A stretch of DNA of 64,000 bases from Chionoecetes opilio (Eukaryota; Arthropoda; Malacostraca; Decapoda; Majidae), in assembly GCA_016584305.1 (NCBI GenBank), contig JACEEZ010025376.1, positions 1 to 64,000 on the forward strand, written 5' to 3'. This document shows positions 1 to 11,289 of the stretch, in pieces. The position numbers were made by a program, and so were the translations under genes. Each line of letters begins with the position of its first letter. Positions within the stretch are counted from its first letter, which is position 1. Under the pieces are notes generated by a model. That model saw only the letters and a program-made list of their open reading frames with translations. It was not told the DNA's origin and did no database searches.

Positions 1-86
1 CCAATGAACAGTGGAGGGAGATAAATATATTGAATTCACAATACATCCCCCTATATAAGCATAGGTATTTCCTAGTATTTTTTTTG

Positions 87-276
87 GTATATGTGCAGTT
101 TAAACCAATAAAAATCGGTGGTTTAGATATCCTGAACGTTTCATTCTCATCATAAGAGTATTTCTAACCCTACAATAGCGCAGGGTATATGGCAGTTTAA
201 ACCAATACACGATGGCTGGTTAAGTATCCTGAACGTTTCGTTCTCATCGCTAAGGAGTATTTATAACCCATACAAA
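87..276. repeat. Two tandem copies of a ~90-bp AT-rich repeat
   Basis: A segment beginning GTATATG(T)GCAGTTTAAACC and ending near TATTTCTAACCC occurs at 87-176 and again at 185-276, with scattered substitutions. The shared core includes TATCCTGAACGTTTC and TTCTCATC. It has no coding potential. The family is unknown. Confidence 0.75.
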
Positions 277-282
277 AAATAA

Positions 283-533
283 CACAAGGTGGTCTGAGGG
301 GGGGAAACCCCCCTAGTGAGGTTAGGTTACGTAATCAATGCCCAGGTTAGTTTAGTTAATTAGTGGGGGGTTCTGGGGGAGAGCAGCTCCCCCAGTTATG
401 TCAGGAGAGTATTTGTTGAAACTGCATATTTACCGCCGGCAGGACTAAAAAATAAAAAATAGCAAGGGGGTCTGTGGGTGGGCGAAACCCCCTCAGTGAG
501 CTAAGGTTATGTAATCAATGACCAGGTTAGCTA
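283..533. repeat. Two copies of a GGGGG/CCCCC hairpin-containing repeat
   Basis: Positions 283-355 and 460-533 share a G-rich run, GAAACCCCCT, then a TTAGGTTACGTAATCAATG-like core and CCAGGTTAG. A shortened relative (GGGGGCGCAGCCCCC) lies at about 63,310. The G-run and C-run in each unit can pair. The rest of 1-1330 is AT-rich with no supported gene. Confidence 0.6.
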
Positions 534-1560
534 GATTAGTTTAGGTCTGGGGGATGTAGCCCCGCCAGTTATTTCAGAAGAGTATTGGTCAATAGGGATT
601 ATTGGTTGAAAAATTAAAATGCATATTTACCATTTCTTTTGCTGTGATTTCAATTATTTAGACCTATTCATTATACAGAAATACTGTATACCCCTTAATC
701 TTAAATATCCCTTCTTCACCCACCAGTTAGGGTAGGTTAGGTTATTAGGTAGGAATGGAATTTTATTTGTTATATTTTTACTAGTTAGGATGCATATACA
801 GGGCCCGGGCGAGGGTGGCGGAGGAGGTATTTCAGCTCCAGATGTGTAATATGTGGCAGCAATGATATGTGATAATACGATTGATAATTTAATTGACAGC
901 TACTAAACAATCCAACATTCATTAGTTAGAACAGCTAGGTTATCTTAGCAATTTATTTAGATTAGGTAAATTGAATTAGTTAAGTTGAAAACAATAATGT
1001 TTGACGAAACAAAAATAAAAACAAAGAGGAGTTCTTCTGTTTCAGAATGTCCTGTCGCTGTAAAAATATGCCTTCAGATTATTTCTATAAGTGGCAGGTT
1101 AGCTATATAAGTTTGTACATAACTCCATGAGTTAGAGGAAACAAACAATCTGCATATTGATAACAAATTTATTTATCACAGTAATCGGACATTACAAGCA
1201 AACATGAAACATTAGCCAAATCATATTAACATTGTCATATTTTCATTTCATTTCATCTGCCTATTTTAGTCGACAGTTCCAGTTCTTGATCTTGATATAC
1301 AGTACACAATATATACATTTAATAAGCTTTTACCATTGTTTCTGCATTCAGAGATTACATACCAGGTGGTATGGTGGTATTCAGAAATGAAATTCACTTT
1401 ATTCCTCATTTTCATTTATTCCAAGTGGAACTGTTACCAACAATTTCCGCGTCGGCAAGTGTTCCACGTCGGCGACAGTTCTCGGTTGGTGTTTCGGCGA
1501 GAATTCCTATTGGCGACAGTTTCATAAACCTGTTCACGTATCCCTACACCCTACCGCCAA

Positions 1561-1779
1561 TAACAGTATAGTCGCTACTGCACATATGTCGCCAGACGCC
1601 ATACTATTACGGATTTTAGCATAACTACAGATACATAATTGTATGTGCCACTAAAGAGACATGCACAGCAGTTTATATTATGTACCTATCTTCAGTGGCA
1701 CATACAAGTCTATAGTGATGCTAAAATTAGTAATATTTAGCGCCTGGCGACAAAAGTGCAGTGGCGACTATAGTGTTAT
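1561..1779. mobile_element. Short inverted-repeat element (MITE), copy 1
   Basis: The ends TAACAGTATAGTCGC and GCGACTATAGTGTTA are inverted repeats (14 of 15 matching). The two halves remain complementary deep into the element, including a TGTGCCACT/AGTGGCACA core and GCCAGACGC/GCGCCTGGC. The element is 219 bp and non-coding. A related copy lies at 24,501-24,762. I could not fix a target duplication or a superfamily. Confidence 0.75.
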
Positions 1780-1960
1780 TGACGTATTGGTTGACGGTGC
1801 CCGAGATTCGTAGCATTTCACCTCTCTTAGCGACAATTACCATTAAACAATAATCAAATAGTTGTCAGGTACAGCGTACGCCATTTCACTTCCGTACTGT
1901 GCGTGGGCAGCTAGAGGGCAGTAGAGGAAATTGGCGAGGCGAGTCAAGAGCCCACAGTCT
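1780..1960. other. No feature seen
   Basis: This is mixed-composition sequence between the MITE and the LINE fragment. No credible open frame, RNA gene or repeat was recognised. Confidence 0.5.
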
Positions 1961-2520
1961 GAGCTGTGGCGTCGTCGTTTCCATGGTAACGGCGAAGTTT
2001 TGTTTACATACCACTGCGTGGCGCCCAAAAGCGTTTGATAGAGGGGTACAGAAACCTGAACGGCGCAAGCCGCTCAAATTCTTCTTCTCAAACGCATCCC
2101 AGGACTGTCCCCAGCACAGAGCCCTGAAGGACTGATGCTTCCACAGGCAGGGACTCAGAGACCTGCCCATTGACGATGACTTATAGGGTTCTTTCCTGCA
2201 GGTAGTTCCCCAGGAGCAGCAGAATGTCACCTTGGATGTCTTTTGCACGAGTTTTACCAACAGGCCTCCGTGCCACACCCTGTCGAAGGCACCCGCTATG
2301 TCCAGGGCCACCACGACGGTGTCCTGGTCGTCATCCAGGGCGTCCTGCCAGTTTCTGGTAAGGAGCATCAGCAGGTCAGAGGTGAACCGTCCAGGTCTGA
2401 ACCCAAACTGTTGGTCCGAGATGAGGTAGTTGTCGCTGAGGTGACGACAGATTACCTCTGCCACGATCCTCTCGAATACTTCTTTTATTGAATTGAACCT
2501 TGTCATCGTGTAAACACACT
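1960..2520 (-). pseudogene. LINE reverse transcriptase fragment
   Basis: On the minus strand the frame shows reverse-transcriptase motifs in the right order: ISDQQFGFRPGRFTSDLL, then VVALDIAGAFDRVWHGG, the palm motif holding a catalytic Asp. After a frameshift near 2,230 comes VLQGSVLG. These are typical of LINE (non-LTR) enzymes that copy RNA into DNA at a nicked target. No YxDD box or 3' domain remains, so this is a short internal piece, broken by frameshift. The upstream part of the same open frame (2,520-2,746) does not resemble RT. Clade not assigned. Confidence 0.85.
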
Positions 2521-2754
2521 TGCGTGAGCTCCTCAAAAATGTTTGAATTTCACCTAATTTGAAGTGACTAACGACTCTTGTGAGTCTAAGACTGTGCAAT
2601 AAGAAGTCTACGAATATATAACGTGAAGAACAAAGTGATTTTAAACTCATGTTGTTGAAATTCTTAGACTTGAAATAAGAGAGCTTCCGACTTGGCCCTC
2701 TAGTGACCACATATTGAACCAAAAAGTGATGCAAGCAGTGAAACAAACAACACT

Positions 2755-3470
2755 ATGCACAAACTTTACGGCTTCACCAAGATAGACCGTGATGAAGATC
2801 TGGCTTTACTGGATAATCAAAGAAAACATTTCAACGATGCCCTTGATCGCATGGAGAAGAACTGTACGAAGGCTCAATTAAGACAAGAAAAAAGAACCAA
2901 TTAAATCATCACCAGTTAGGAATACACCCAAGCGAAACTGAATGAAGCTTTGACAAAACTGAAGCAAGACAAGCATCGGACGCGAGGAAAGACTACGCAA
3001 AACGGATTCAGATACTTACTCAGGAGAACCAAGAGCTTCAGAAGCAGGATAACATCTACGAATCTCGAATGGACTAGCTTGACGATCAAAGTTGACGTAA
3101 TAGCCTGCGAACTGTTGGTATCTCTGAAGAGCCAGGAGAGAATTGGGAGCAGTGCCAGAAAAAAATCACTGAGATCATAAAAGAACAATTGGACATTCCT
3201 GAAGCAGATATGAGAGAACACACCGTGTTGGAAGGTTCACCAGCCAGCGCTCGCGAGACATCGTTGCCAAGTTCGCTCGGTTCTCGTTGCGTGAGGCAGT
3301 GTTCCGAGCACGGGGCAAACTTAAGAGAACGAATATCTACCTCAATGAAGACTACTGCCCTGGAACAGTGGATGCTCGGCGTAAGCAAATCGATACCATG
3401 AGAGAAGCCAGAATAAATGGGAAGCAAGCTTTCTTCAACTACCACACCCTGGTTGTGAGAGATTTTAGGA
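2755..3470 (+). pseudogene. LINE ORF1p-like RNA-binding protein remnant
   Basis: An ATG at 2,755 opens a 49-residue frame ending near 2,904. Coding signal then continues in shifting frames: a coiled-coil-like Lys/Glu/Gln-rich part (about 2,935-3,060) and a C-terminal part containing REAVFRARGKLKRTNIYLNE and RRKQIDTMREARINGKQAFF. The second part resembles the L1-type ORF1p (transposase_22) RNA-binding core, which coats LINE RNA as a trimer. Several stops and frameshifts show it is dead. It points the opposite way from the neighbouring RT fragment, so they are probably separate insertions. Confidence 0.65.
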
Positions 3471-3517
3471 GGGGTTACATAGGTGGGAGTGGCAGACAGG
3501 CGGGTGAGGGACAGTTA

Positions 3518-4012
3518 TAGCGCATTTTCGCGGCCGCTCTGGCCCGGTCTGGACTGGGCTAGTCCCGGACGGCCACTGTTTTTGCGAGGCAGTTTAGACC
3601 GGGCTGGAACGGACTGGGCCGGGTTGAGCCAGCGAGCAGGACCAGGTTGGACCAGTGTGGGGAGAACTGGTGCATGCGCACTACAGTCAGCGGGGAAGGC
3701 GACCAGGAGCTTCTCGTGCTGCTGATAAGACATGAAACACCATGATGGTCGACCATAAGACTATAGTATCACAGGCGTGGTAGTTGTAAAGTCTTCAGCA
3801 CAGGTTAAAAGGCGGACGACAAAAAGGATATTGACATGATGGACGCCTGCCGCTTCCACAGTTCAGTTCAGTACCACCCACTCGATCCCCCAGCCAATAG
3901 GAACGACGAATGGGACGGGGCCAGTCTCGATGTATTTTCGCGACCATCAGTCCACCCTGACCCGGTCCGGACTGGACTGAACCAGGGCGGTGAACGTCAC
4001 GAAAATGCGCTA
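3518..4012. mobile_element. GC-rich non-autonomous TIR element
   Basis: The ends are TAGCGCATTTTCG and its reverse complement. Imperfect inverted similarity continues for about 100 bp inward. Both subterminal regions carry GGTCTGGACTGG-like motifs repeated in both orientations (3,545-3,650 and 3,950-3,985). Subterminal motif arrays of this kind are common in hAT and related elements as transposase sites. No transposase is encoded, and the target duplication is unclear. Confidence 0.6.
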
Positions 4013-4077
4013 CTACTATCATCTACACACCCACCCGTGCGCCGCCACGGACCTCCTACCCACACACCCTGTTAGGT

Positions 4078-4800
4078 TCTCCGTACTCGCGGGGGAACGA
4101 GGCTGCTGATGAGGCGGCCCGCGCAGTCACCAGGTGGCCTACAGTCACCGCCGTCGTTCTGCCCAGCATACAGCAGGGCAAGACGATGGCCAGACGTGCT
4201 GCGGCCAACAGCACCGAGCAGCAACACCGGGAGATGGAGGCGTCATCGCGGCAGGCGGCCTGGTATGCCAAAGCCACCGCCTACCGCCCGCCAGCTTTCC
4301 AGGGCAGACGAGGTCAAGCTACACCGACTCCGGCCTGGCTATCGCACCCTGGAGGAGCTGAGGGACGATTTTGAGAGTCGGCAGTGTGACCACTGTGGCC
4401 AACTCGCCCGACACCCACTAAGGCACTACCTGCTGTCCTGCCCAGCCACGGCTCAGCTGAGGCAGCAGATCGGCGGCCCAGAGGACGACGAGGATAGGGC
4501 AGCCCTGGTGCTCCGGCAGGCACTAGAGGACCTGCCTCGGCTGTTGGTAGTGGTGCGCAGCGCCCCTCCCCCCCCCGCTGAGCGCACCACGTACTACACA
4601 GCGGAACATGGAGCGAGGTGACGAGCCTCGCTCACAGGAAGTCGCTCGTGACTCCAGCGGCGGGCTGGTGCCCGCTCATCTCTTATAAATGTATAGATGT
4701 AAGATTAGTATAAGTATGTAATGTAAGTTTAATTTAAGGTATTATGTAAGGTTACAATAAGTTTTTTTCTTTTTTTTTCTGTAAGAGATGTAAATAAACT
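4078..4800 (+). pseudogene. LINE 3' end: RNase H tail, Cys/His motif and 3' UTR
   Basis: The frame from about 4,090 reads RGNEAADEAARAV, the terminal motif of a LINE-borne RNase H domain. A frameshift near 4,300 leads to a downstream region ending at the TGA at 4,619-4,621. This region contains CDHCGQLARHPLRHYLLSC, a Cys-Cys-His-Cys cluster like those found after RNase H in I-, R1- or Loa-type LINEs. The AT-rich tail to about 4,800 fits a 3' UTR. The element is severely 5' truncated. Confidence 0.75.
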
Positions 4801-4864
4801 TAACTATCCGTACTCGCCTAGGTTCTCCGTAGCTCTCCGTTCCCGCGTACTGCTACCACGACTA

Positions 4865-5228
4865 TAGTCCGGCAGAAGTACCATGGGACCTCTTTTTGGA
4901 GTATAAAGTTTTTTTTAATGTTGATTATTGATGGTAAGGGCATATATATTCAGAAACTGCCGGATGACATCTTGTCATACTTGAGCAATTGGTGCTAGGA
5001 GGCGAAATCCGAGATGGTCGCCATCGAATCAGGGAAAATCTATTGTCCTCATATCTTCGTAACTATATGAGATAGAAACATGAATGGGAGGTCCTTTTAT
5101 ATGTTTTCAGGCATCAAAATTACAATGCAGCCATTATTATATCAATAAAACACATGCAAAACAAGATGGCCGCCATAAATGTGTTTTTCATTGCAGAAAA
5201 TTGACTTTCTCAACAGCCATTACTAGAT
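4865..5228. repeat. Left terminal inverted repeat of the Academ-like element
   Basis: This matches the reverse complement of 8,512-8,879 almost throughout, including AAGATGGCCGCCATAAATG and AACTGCCGGATGACATCTTG. Inside the TIR the terminal TCCGGCAG recurs inverted as CTGCCGGA about 90 bp in, so the terminus itself can fold. Confidence 0.9.
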
Positions 5229-5456
5229 CTGATTAATGACATGCACTAGCACGGATTGGCAAGGTCTGTGTGGTATTATTCATAAAATAAACGCTTATTT
5301 GTATATTATTTTGCATTTATTGCAACGACGCATGAGTTAAATCTGGTTAAATCACATGAGACACAACTTGTTGGTTTAATCACTGAAAACATTTATGTAT
5401 TCTGTTAAACGTAAGATATGGATTTTGATTTTTCGACTGATAGTCACTGTCACAAG

Positions 5457-8340
5457 TCACAAAGCATTTGTGTTGCAGCAAATTCCATCGTGACAGGCAC
5501 AGAACATTGTGCACGACAGATTGGCACTCCAGCAACCACATCTGGATGAACGACAAGGTGTGTCACTCTCGCATCCACACCTGATCAGTCGCAAGACAGC
5601 ATTTGGTGCAAGGCTGACTGTATCCGGGACTGTCGTAGGTACAAGTGATCTGTTGGTTTCATCTTTCTTCCATCCATATTTTTCAACGTCCAGTTCTGGT
5701 GGATCCGCGTCTTTCACGGCGCGCCATATGGATGCTTGATGATGCGCACGTTTCACGTTTTCCTCGAAGGCCTCGCTGGTCGGTGGTAGAGAGCATAATT
5801 TTGGTGTTGATGTATACCCTTTGCCTGTTTTTGCTGCCCAAGCACTGAGTCGTGCATATGACATCGTGTCACTGTTGTTCTGTCAATAGCAAGCAGTCAT
5901 GAATTTTGTTGCCTGCTGTATCACCGAGGGCAGCGAAGCACCAATTTGTCCCAGAAGTGAAAGAAGAAGTCCACTTCTTACAACTTTCAGAACAGTGCTT
6001 TTTCCAATGTCGAAACAGCAAGCAACTGTGTCGCAACCAGAAAGTGCATGAGCAGCTAGGATTTCTGGTATGATATCTATGTGCTTCTCAACGGTCTTGC
6101 CGATATCGACTATTGTTCGATCTTTGATTGGAGATTCCATACTCACCATGAACTTAAGACCATCTTCCAGATAGTAATGTAGAAGCAGTACAAACACGTC
6201 TGTGTCATCTGATAAGACGGTGATGCTTGTGGGTTTCTCCTTTGCAGCCATGATCATTTGTTGAACAATGATGATATCTGCCTCTTCATGTGTAGTGTTC
6301 ATATCCCCTCTGTTAATAAGTCCTATTAATAAGTTAATAAGTTAATAATTGTTAATAAGTCCTCCATTGCTGATCTCACTCGGAGTTTTGTCTTGGGATG
6401 TGATGATCAGCTTGTGATTATGTATGTGGTTTCGATGGAACGAAACGTTTCCTTTGAGTTCAGTGCAGATTATGTCAATGAGCTGCTTCTTGTTTTCAGT
6501 GACAGTCAGGAGTACTTTCTGTGATGGCAGCTCCGTTGTAACCTTCAGCTGGTGAACTCTACTGGCTTCAGTGTTCCTCGCACTTCTTGTGACACCTTTG
6601 TGCTGTACTCATAGTACCGATCAAACACCAAGTACACATCTCCTTTTTGCAGCTTCCTCTCAATATGTTGTCTGAAGTTTGACACATACGTTTTTACTGT
6701 ACCACCCACAGGCCAGTGTATCACACAGAGGAGAGCAGAACCATCGATGATTGTGATGTCTGTGTTTGGTGCATTTCTGGATGAGACCTCAACTTTCGGT
6801 TGAGTCTTCAACACGGATTTTCCTGTTGAGCATCTCATCTCTCCTGCATCTGTGAACATTGATGTTGGGATTGGTGCCAGCTCATGTGCGAGAACCTCCT
6901 TGATGTCCACTTGACGGGAACTGGCCTGAATACCTACTACTCTTGAGTAGATGAGGCTGGTGTCAAACAGTTTTGTTTCACCAACTTTTACACTTTTCCT
7001 CGTCACTGCCATGGTCGTGATCTTTTTGTTGATGGTATCATGAAAATGCTCCGGCCAAGTCGTTTCGAATTCAGCCATCTGTTCTCTTCCAACTTCAAGG
7101 GAATCTTGCACGTTGACTGTAGCAGGACCTACCCTGCCACTGACAATATTCACTATGCCTTCAGGATGACTCACTGGATCCAGAGGATTGATGCTCAACT
7201 CGAGCTTGTGTCGGATGCCATCTCTGTCTTTTCTGTCACTGAAGATCCTAGCTTGAGCTTTTTCTTTATGAATGATCTGCACATTACCTCCATCACCATC
7301 GACCATTTCGTTGAGGATGGACTCCAATTTGCTGCAGAGGTGAAGACTTAAGGCCCATGTTTTGAGTGTTTCAGGCTTCAAAGTGATGCCGATGATGCCT
7401 CCTTTCCCATGGCCGTACCTCATGAAAGTAGTCTCTATGTACATGTCGTTCCAGATCCCATTCCAGATCCCAGGAATATGTCTCAGCACATGCTCTCCTT
7501 TCATGAACAGATCCAGGACCTTGGTGGGGAGAGCTTCCATCGATCTGAGATAGAAGAGGCCATATCGTGCTTAGTGCACATGGCCAGCCGCGTAGAAGTA
7601 GGGCATCATCAGGGTAAAGGCTTCAAGGTGAAGTGGCCAGTCTCCTTCCCTCTCTGCTCTGATAAACATCATCATGATGAATACTGGCTTTATGAGTATG
7701 TCAACCCATAGTTTAGTGGTTTTACTTCTGCTGGCAAGTTCTTCCAATATGCTCATCAGATCATGCTTGCGTGTAATTGGAGTTTGCTCTATGATACTCC
7801 TCAGTACTTCCTCCACAACGAGTCGTAGCGCCCTCACGTTTTGAGGAAACTTCTTACCAGACAACATCTTCGGCACTCCTCCAAACACAGCACTCATCAC
7901 TTCGGCAAGTCCGCTTTCTGCCATCAAAGTACCAACGGATCCGACAAAACTCATAAGAGAATGCATTCCTCCGAGCCGCATGATGACATTTGGGAATCGG
8001 TCTGGGTAGGTCCACATTACGTGAAGAGCCACACGGTACAGTTGCAAGTCGAATGTAAAAACAACAAATTCCTGGCCTGTCTGCTGTATTAGATGCTGTG
8101 CCTGTGCCAGGGCCGTCATCATCGTGTCAGGATCGGACGGAGTCATATCGATCAGTGGCAGATACTCAGCTTTTGTTTTTGGTTGGGTTGAGATGCCTTC
8201 TTGGCGACTGTTGGCTGTGTTGTACCCATTGTACTCGGGGCATCGATCTTTGATGATGATGTCTTCCAGAAAGGCGGTCTGTTTTGTCAGCTCTTTGTCT
8301 TGGCAATGCTTTCGGAGCATGCATCTTCAGTGAAAGCACA
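5457..8340 (-). pseudogene. Academ-like transposase/XPG-I/CXC protein, decayed
   Basis: Reading from 8,340 down, one frame runs to 6,545 with a single in-frame TAA at about 7,571. It contains VFTFDLQLYRVALHVMWTYP and MRLGGMHSLMSFVGSVGTLM, probably part of the transposase core. A frameshift between 6,545 and 6,302 leads to a second frame. That frame carries THEEADIIIVQQ, VLSDDTDVFVLLLHYY and HALSGCDTVACCFDIGKSTV, matching the acidic and helix-turn-helix blocks of XPG/FEN1-type nucleases. After one more stop (about 5,883), the C-terminus carries RCGCESDTPCRSSRCGCW and further CxC pairs, a CXC/tesmin-like zinc cluster. The N-terminus appears deleted compared with relatives. Not functional as it stands. 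Confidence 0.8.
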
Positions 8341-8511
8341 ATGTCATATTTTGCTGCGGCCGCCGCGCAGCGCACAAACACGTCTGGGAAAATCCACGTC
8401 TGGGGAAATCCCCGCACACGAGCACACCAACACCCCTCACACGTCAGCAGCACATTGCGAATATGTACACAATTATACTACAATACTTGAACCAGCTTTT
8501 ACATGCCATGT

Positions 8512-8879
8512 AGCAATGACTGTTGAGAAAGTCAATTTTCTGCAATGAAAAACACATTTATGGCGGCCATCTTGTTTTTTGTGTTTTATTGATATAATAA
8601 TGGCTGCATTGTAATCTTGATGCCTGAAAACATATAAAAGGACCTCTCATTCGTGTTTCTATCTCATATAGTTACGAAGATATGAGGAAAATAGATTTTC
8701 CGAGATTCGATGGCGACCATCTTGGATTTCGCCTCCTAGCACAAATTGCTCAAGTATGACAAGATGTCATCCGGCAGTTTCTGAATATATATGCCCTTAC
8801 CATCAATAAACAACATTAAAAACAAAATTATACTCCAAAAAGAGGTCAAGCACATATTTGGCGTTTATCTGCCGGACTA
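8512..8879. repeat. Right terminal inverted repeat of the Academ-like element
   Basis: Inverted partner of 4,865-5,228; the outermost bases are CTGCCGGACTA, followed by the CTA duplication. Confidence 0.9.
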
Positions 8880-8884
8880 CTACT

Positions 8885-9060
8885 GCCAGTGACACCACCA
8901 ACATTACTACAACATCTATCACCACCACCACCACCAGTATGACATGGAGTGTACTGGCTCGTGGCTCACCGGCAAGGAGTAGTGGCGATGAGGAGCTGCA
9001 TGGTGGACAGCGCTACCTAAACACCCCAACAACCCGCCAACAGACAAGAGGAAACCGCGT
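8885..9060. repeat. CAC/ACT-rich simple-sequence tract
   Basis: A loose CCA/ACT trinucleotide tract is followed by non-repetitive sequence. An open frame across it encodes only Thr-rich low-complexity protein and is not taken as a gene. 9,060-9,170 holds nothing recognisable. Confidence 0.5.
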
Positions 9061-10579
9061 GACAGAAGCCAACATACACACTTCCTACAAGTCTAATAAG
9101 TAGATATTAAAGCTACTTTATTTAATCAAATACTGCATTAATTATATAGCATTATGACTAATAATCATAATCAAGATTTACCATTTTCTACTGTCAACGA
9201 TGTAGACTTTCACTTATTCTTGAATTTCCATCAAAAAGAAAATATTCCTTAAGAGACGCTCGAAAAGTTGTGCACGAATCCCTTTGAAATTGAATATGAC
9301 ACTTATACAATTGACACTAACCCTGATAGTTTTCTACTTGAATATGCAGACTTTAAATTTACTGGATGCAATTATTTCTTTTGAGATGTTAAATTACCTG
9401 ATAAACATAGTTTGCCTAAAGAAACCTCCATTATTTCTTACAAAATCTGCAACATTCCTTTACATTTGAATGAATTTATTGATGGATGCATCACTTCATA
9501 GACCACTCTTTTGATGTTATTAGTTTGTGTGAGAGAAGGCTCATACCTGATATACAACATTTGTATAACATTCCCTAATACACTATGTACTCTAACAGTC
9601 TTACTAGACAAACTGGAGGAGTTGCATAATACCTGAAGACATGCTATGTAAGTTTTAAAAGAACTGATATGACTATGAAAAATGAATGCATGGAAACAAT
9701 ATCTGTAGAGGTGTGTGACCAGGTTCATGGTAACTTTAATGTTGGCAACATGTATAGAAGACCCCATTCTAACGTTATAGTAGGCTTAAGAGATTTTGAT
9801 GAAATTCTCACAAAAATAAGTAATGATAATAAAATAGCATACATTTCTGGAGATTTTAATCTAGATCTTTTAAAGTCGTATCAAAATAAGTCTGTATCTG
9901 AAGTTATTGGTATTTGTAGTTCAAAGCATTTCTTTAACGTAATTACAAAACCAACAAGAATTACCAGTTCTACTGCAGCTATTATTGATCACGTTTGGTC
10001 TAACAACATTAGGAAGAATATTTCAAATGGAATAATTATTTATGACCCTACATCTGATCATTTCCCTGCATTTTTGATATTTATATCTGAAGACTCAATA
10101 AACGATAGTGATCAGTCATTCACTATATATTTTAGGAATTACTCTACTGAACAGATGGATTTCTTTAAAAATGATTTAATTAATACTAATTATTGAAACT
10201 TAGTTTTTGCTTCAAGAGACCCAAATGTATGTTACAGTAATTTTCAGTCTTGTTTCAACAATCATTCCCCATTAATAATTAGAAAATGTGACTCTAAACA
10301 TGTACTTAAGCCATATATAACCCCATATATAGTTAACATGATCAAAGAAAAAATAAGGCCCAAAGGAAATAGGCAAAACATCCAATTACGTATGGGGCAG
10401 TGTATCGCAGACTCCGCAACCAGGTAACCAACAGAATAAACGCCGCACGAGCTAGCTACTGTCAAAATAAATTGTATGAAAATTCAGGCCAAATCAAAAA
10501 CACTTGGTAAGTAATAAATGAAGCTTTAAACCGACAAAAGAAATCAAAGCTTAGTAATATGTTCTTACTAGCCGCAAAG

Positions 10580-10594
10580 CCGCCCTCCGGGCGG
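10580..10594 (-). other. Helitron 3'-terminal hairpin
   Basis: Perfect 6-bp stem CCGCCC/GGGCGG with a 3-base loop, eight bases from the terminal CTAG. Two further hairpins follow inward: CTCC/GGAG at about 10,608-10,618, and GGTGGGCC/GGCCCACC at 10,626-10,644. Confidence 0.85.
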
Positions 10595-10714
10595 ACTTTT
10601 TGGCTAGCTCCTGCGGAGGGCTATTGGTGGGCCTTCGGCCCACCAAACACATTCTCTCCAGATAGCCCCTTCTAACTTTCCTGAAATCATGGATGTAGAA
10701 ATGTATGTATTAAC

Positions 10715-10925
10715 GCCTTACTCATCACCCCCCACCCATTCACTCACCCATTACCCATCACCACACACCCATTCACTCACCCATTACCCATCACCTCCCA
10801 CCTATTCCCTCACCCATCACCCATCACCCCCCACCCATTCACTCACCCATCACCCCACACCCATCACCCCACACCCATTACCCATCACCCCACCCATTCA
10901 CTCACCCATTACTCATCACCCTACA
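10715..10925. repeat. CCCATTCACTCACCCATTA minisatellite
   Basis: Imperfect tandem units built from CACCCATTCACTCACCCATTA and CCCATCACCCC lie inside the Helitron. The Thr/Pro/His-rich open frame across it is a by-product of the repeat. Confidence 0.85.
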
Positions 10926-11113
10926 TCAAAGTTTCCTCAATTCTCGCAACCCACATTTGTTTCTTCACAATTCTCGCTAATAGGCTGCAAAAAAAAGAAG
11001 AAAAAAGGTGATCGGATCATCTCATAATTGGGCTTAAAAGTTGCCCCTGGTCGAGCTGGGTCCAAAACTGTGCCATATGATGGGATTGGGGCACGGGGGG
11101 CGGCACCTATCGC

Positions 11114-11114
<1 letters not shown>

Positions 11115-11181
<67 letters not shown>
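11115..11181. repeat. (CA)n microsatellite
   Basis: About 33 uninterrupted CA units adjoin the conserved 5' terminus of the Helitron (read on the minus strand as GT repeats). Confidence 0.97.
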
Positions 11182-11183
<2 letters not shown>

Positions 11184-11289
11184 TCGCTTATATTATTATA
11201 GATTGAATGAACGTGATATTACTGATCCTTGTGAAAAAGCAAACAAATTCAATAATTATTTTGAGAGTAGAGGAAGTAAATAGCGGAGG

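Larger units (their letters stand above)
4865..8879 (-). mobile_element. Academ-like DNA transposon with ~360-bp TIRs
   Basis: The element starts TAGTCCGGCAG and ends CTGCCGGACTA. It is flanked on both sides by CTA (4,862-4,864 and 8,880-8,882), a 3-bp target duplication. The two ends are inverted copies of each other for about 360 bp with only scattered differences. The interior codes on the minus strand for one decayed protein with XPG-I-like and Cys-rich CXC-like parts. From established knowledge, XPG nuclease plus a Cys-rich motif and 3-4 bp duplications fits the Academ superfamily. That assignment is inference; the boundaries and TIRs are directly visible. Confidence 0.85.
10568..11202 (-). 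mobile_element. Non-autonomous Helitron
   Basis: On the minus strand the element starts TCTATAATAATATAAGCG and ends with hairpin CCGCCCGGAGGGCGG, eight bases, then CTAG. It is flanked by A before and T after. This is the textbook Helitron signature: 5' TC, 3' hairpin plus CTRR, insertion between A and T, no duplication. It interrupts a LINE reading frame that rejoins exactly. The interior holds a minisatellite, a CA tract and extra hairpins, and no coding sequence. A piece of a related copy is at 24,345-24,440 in the opposite orientation. Confidence 0.92.

Noticed and set aside
10575..10600. Bacterial-type terminator (GC hairpin then T-run)
   Set aside because: The resemblance is superficial; position and CTAG show it is the Helitron terminal hairpin in a eukaryotic genome.
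10689..11283. Thr/Pro/His-rich and poly-Cys/Val open frames
   Set aside because: They run over the CCCATTCACT minisatellite and the CA tract inside the Helitron.
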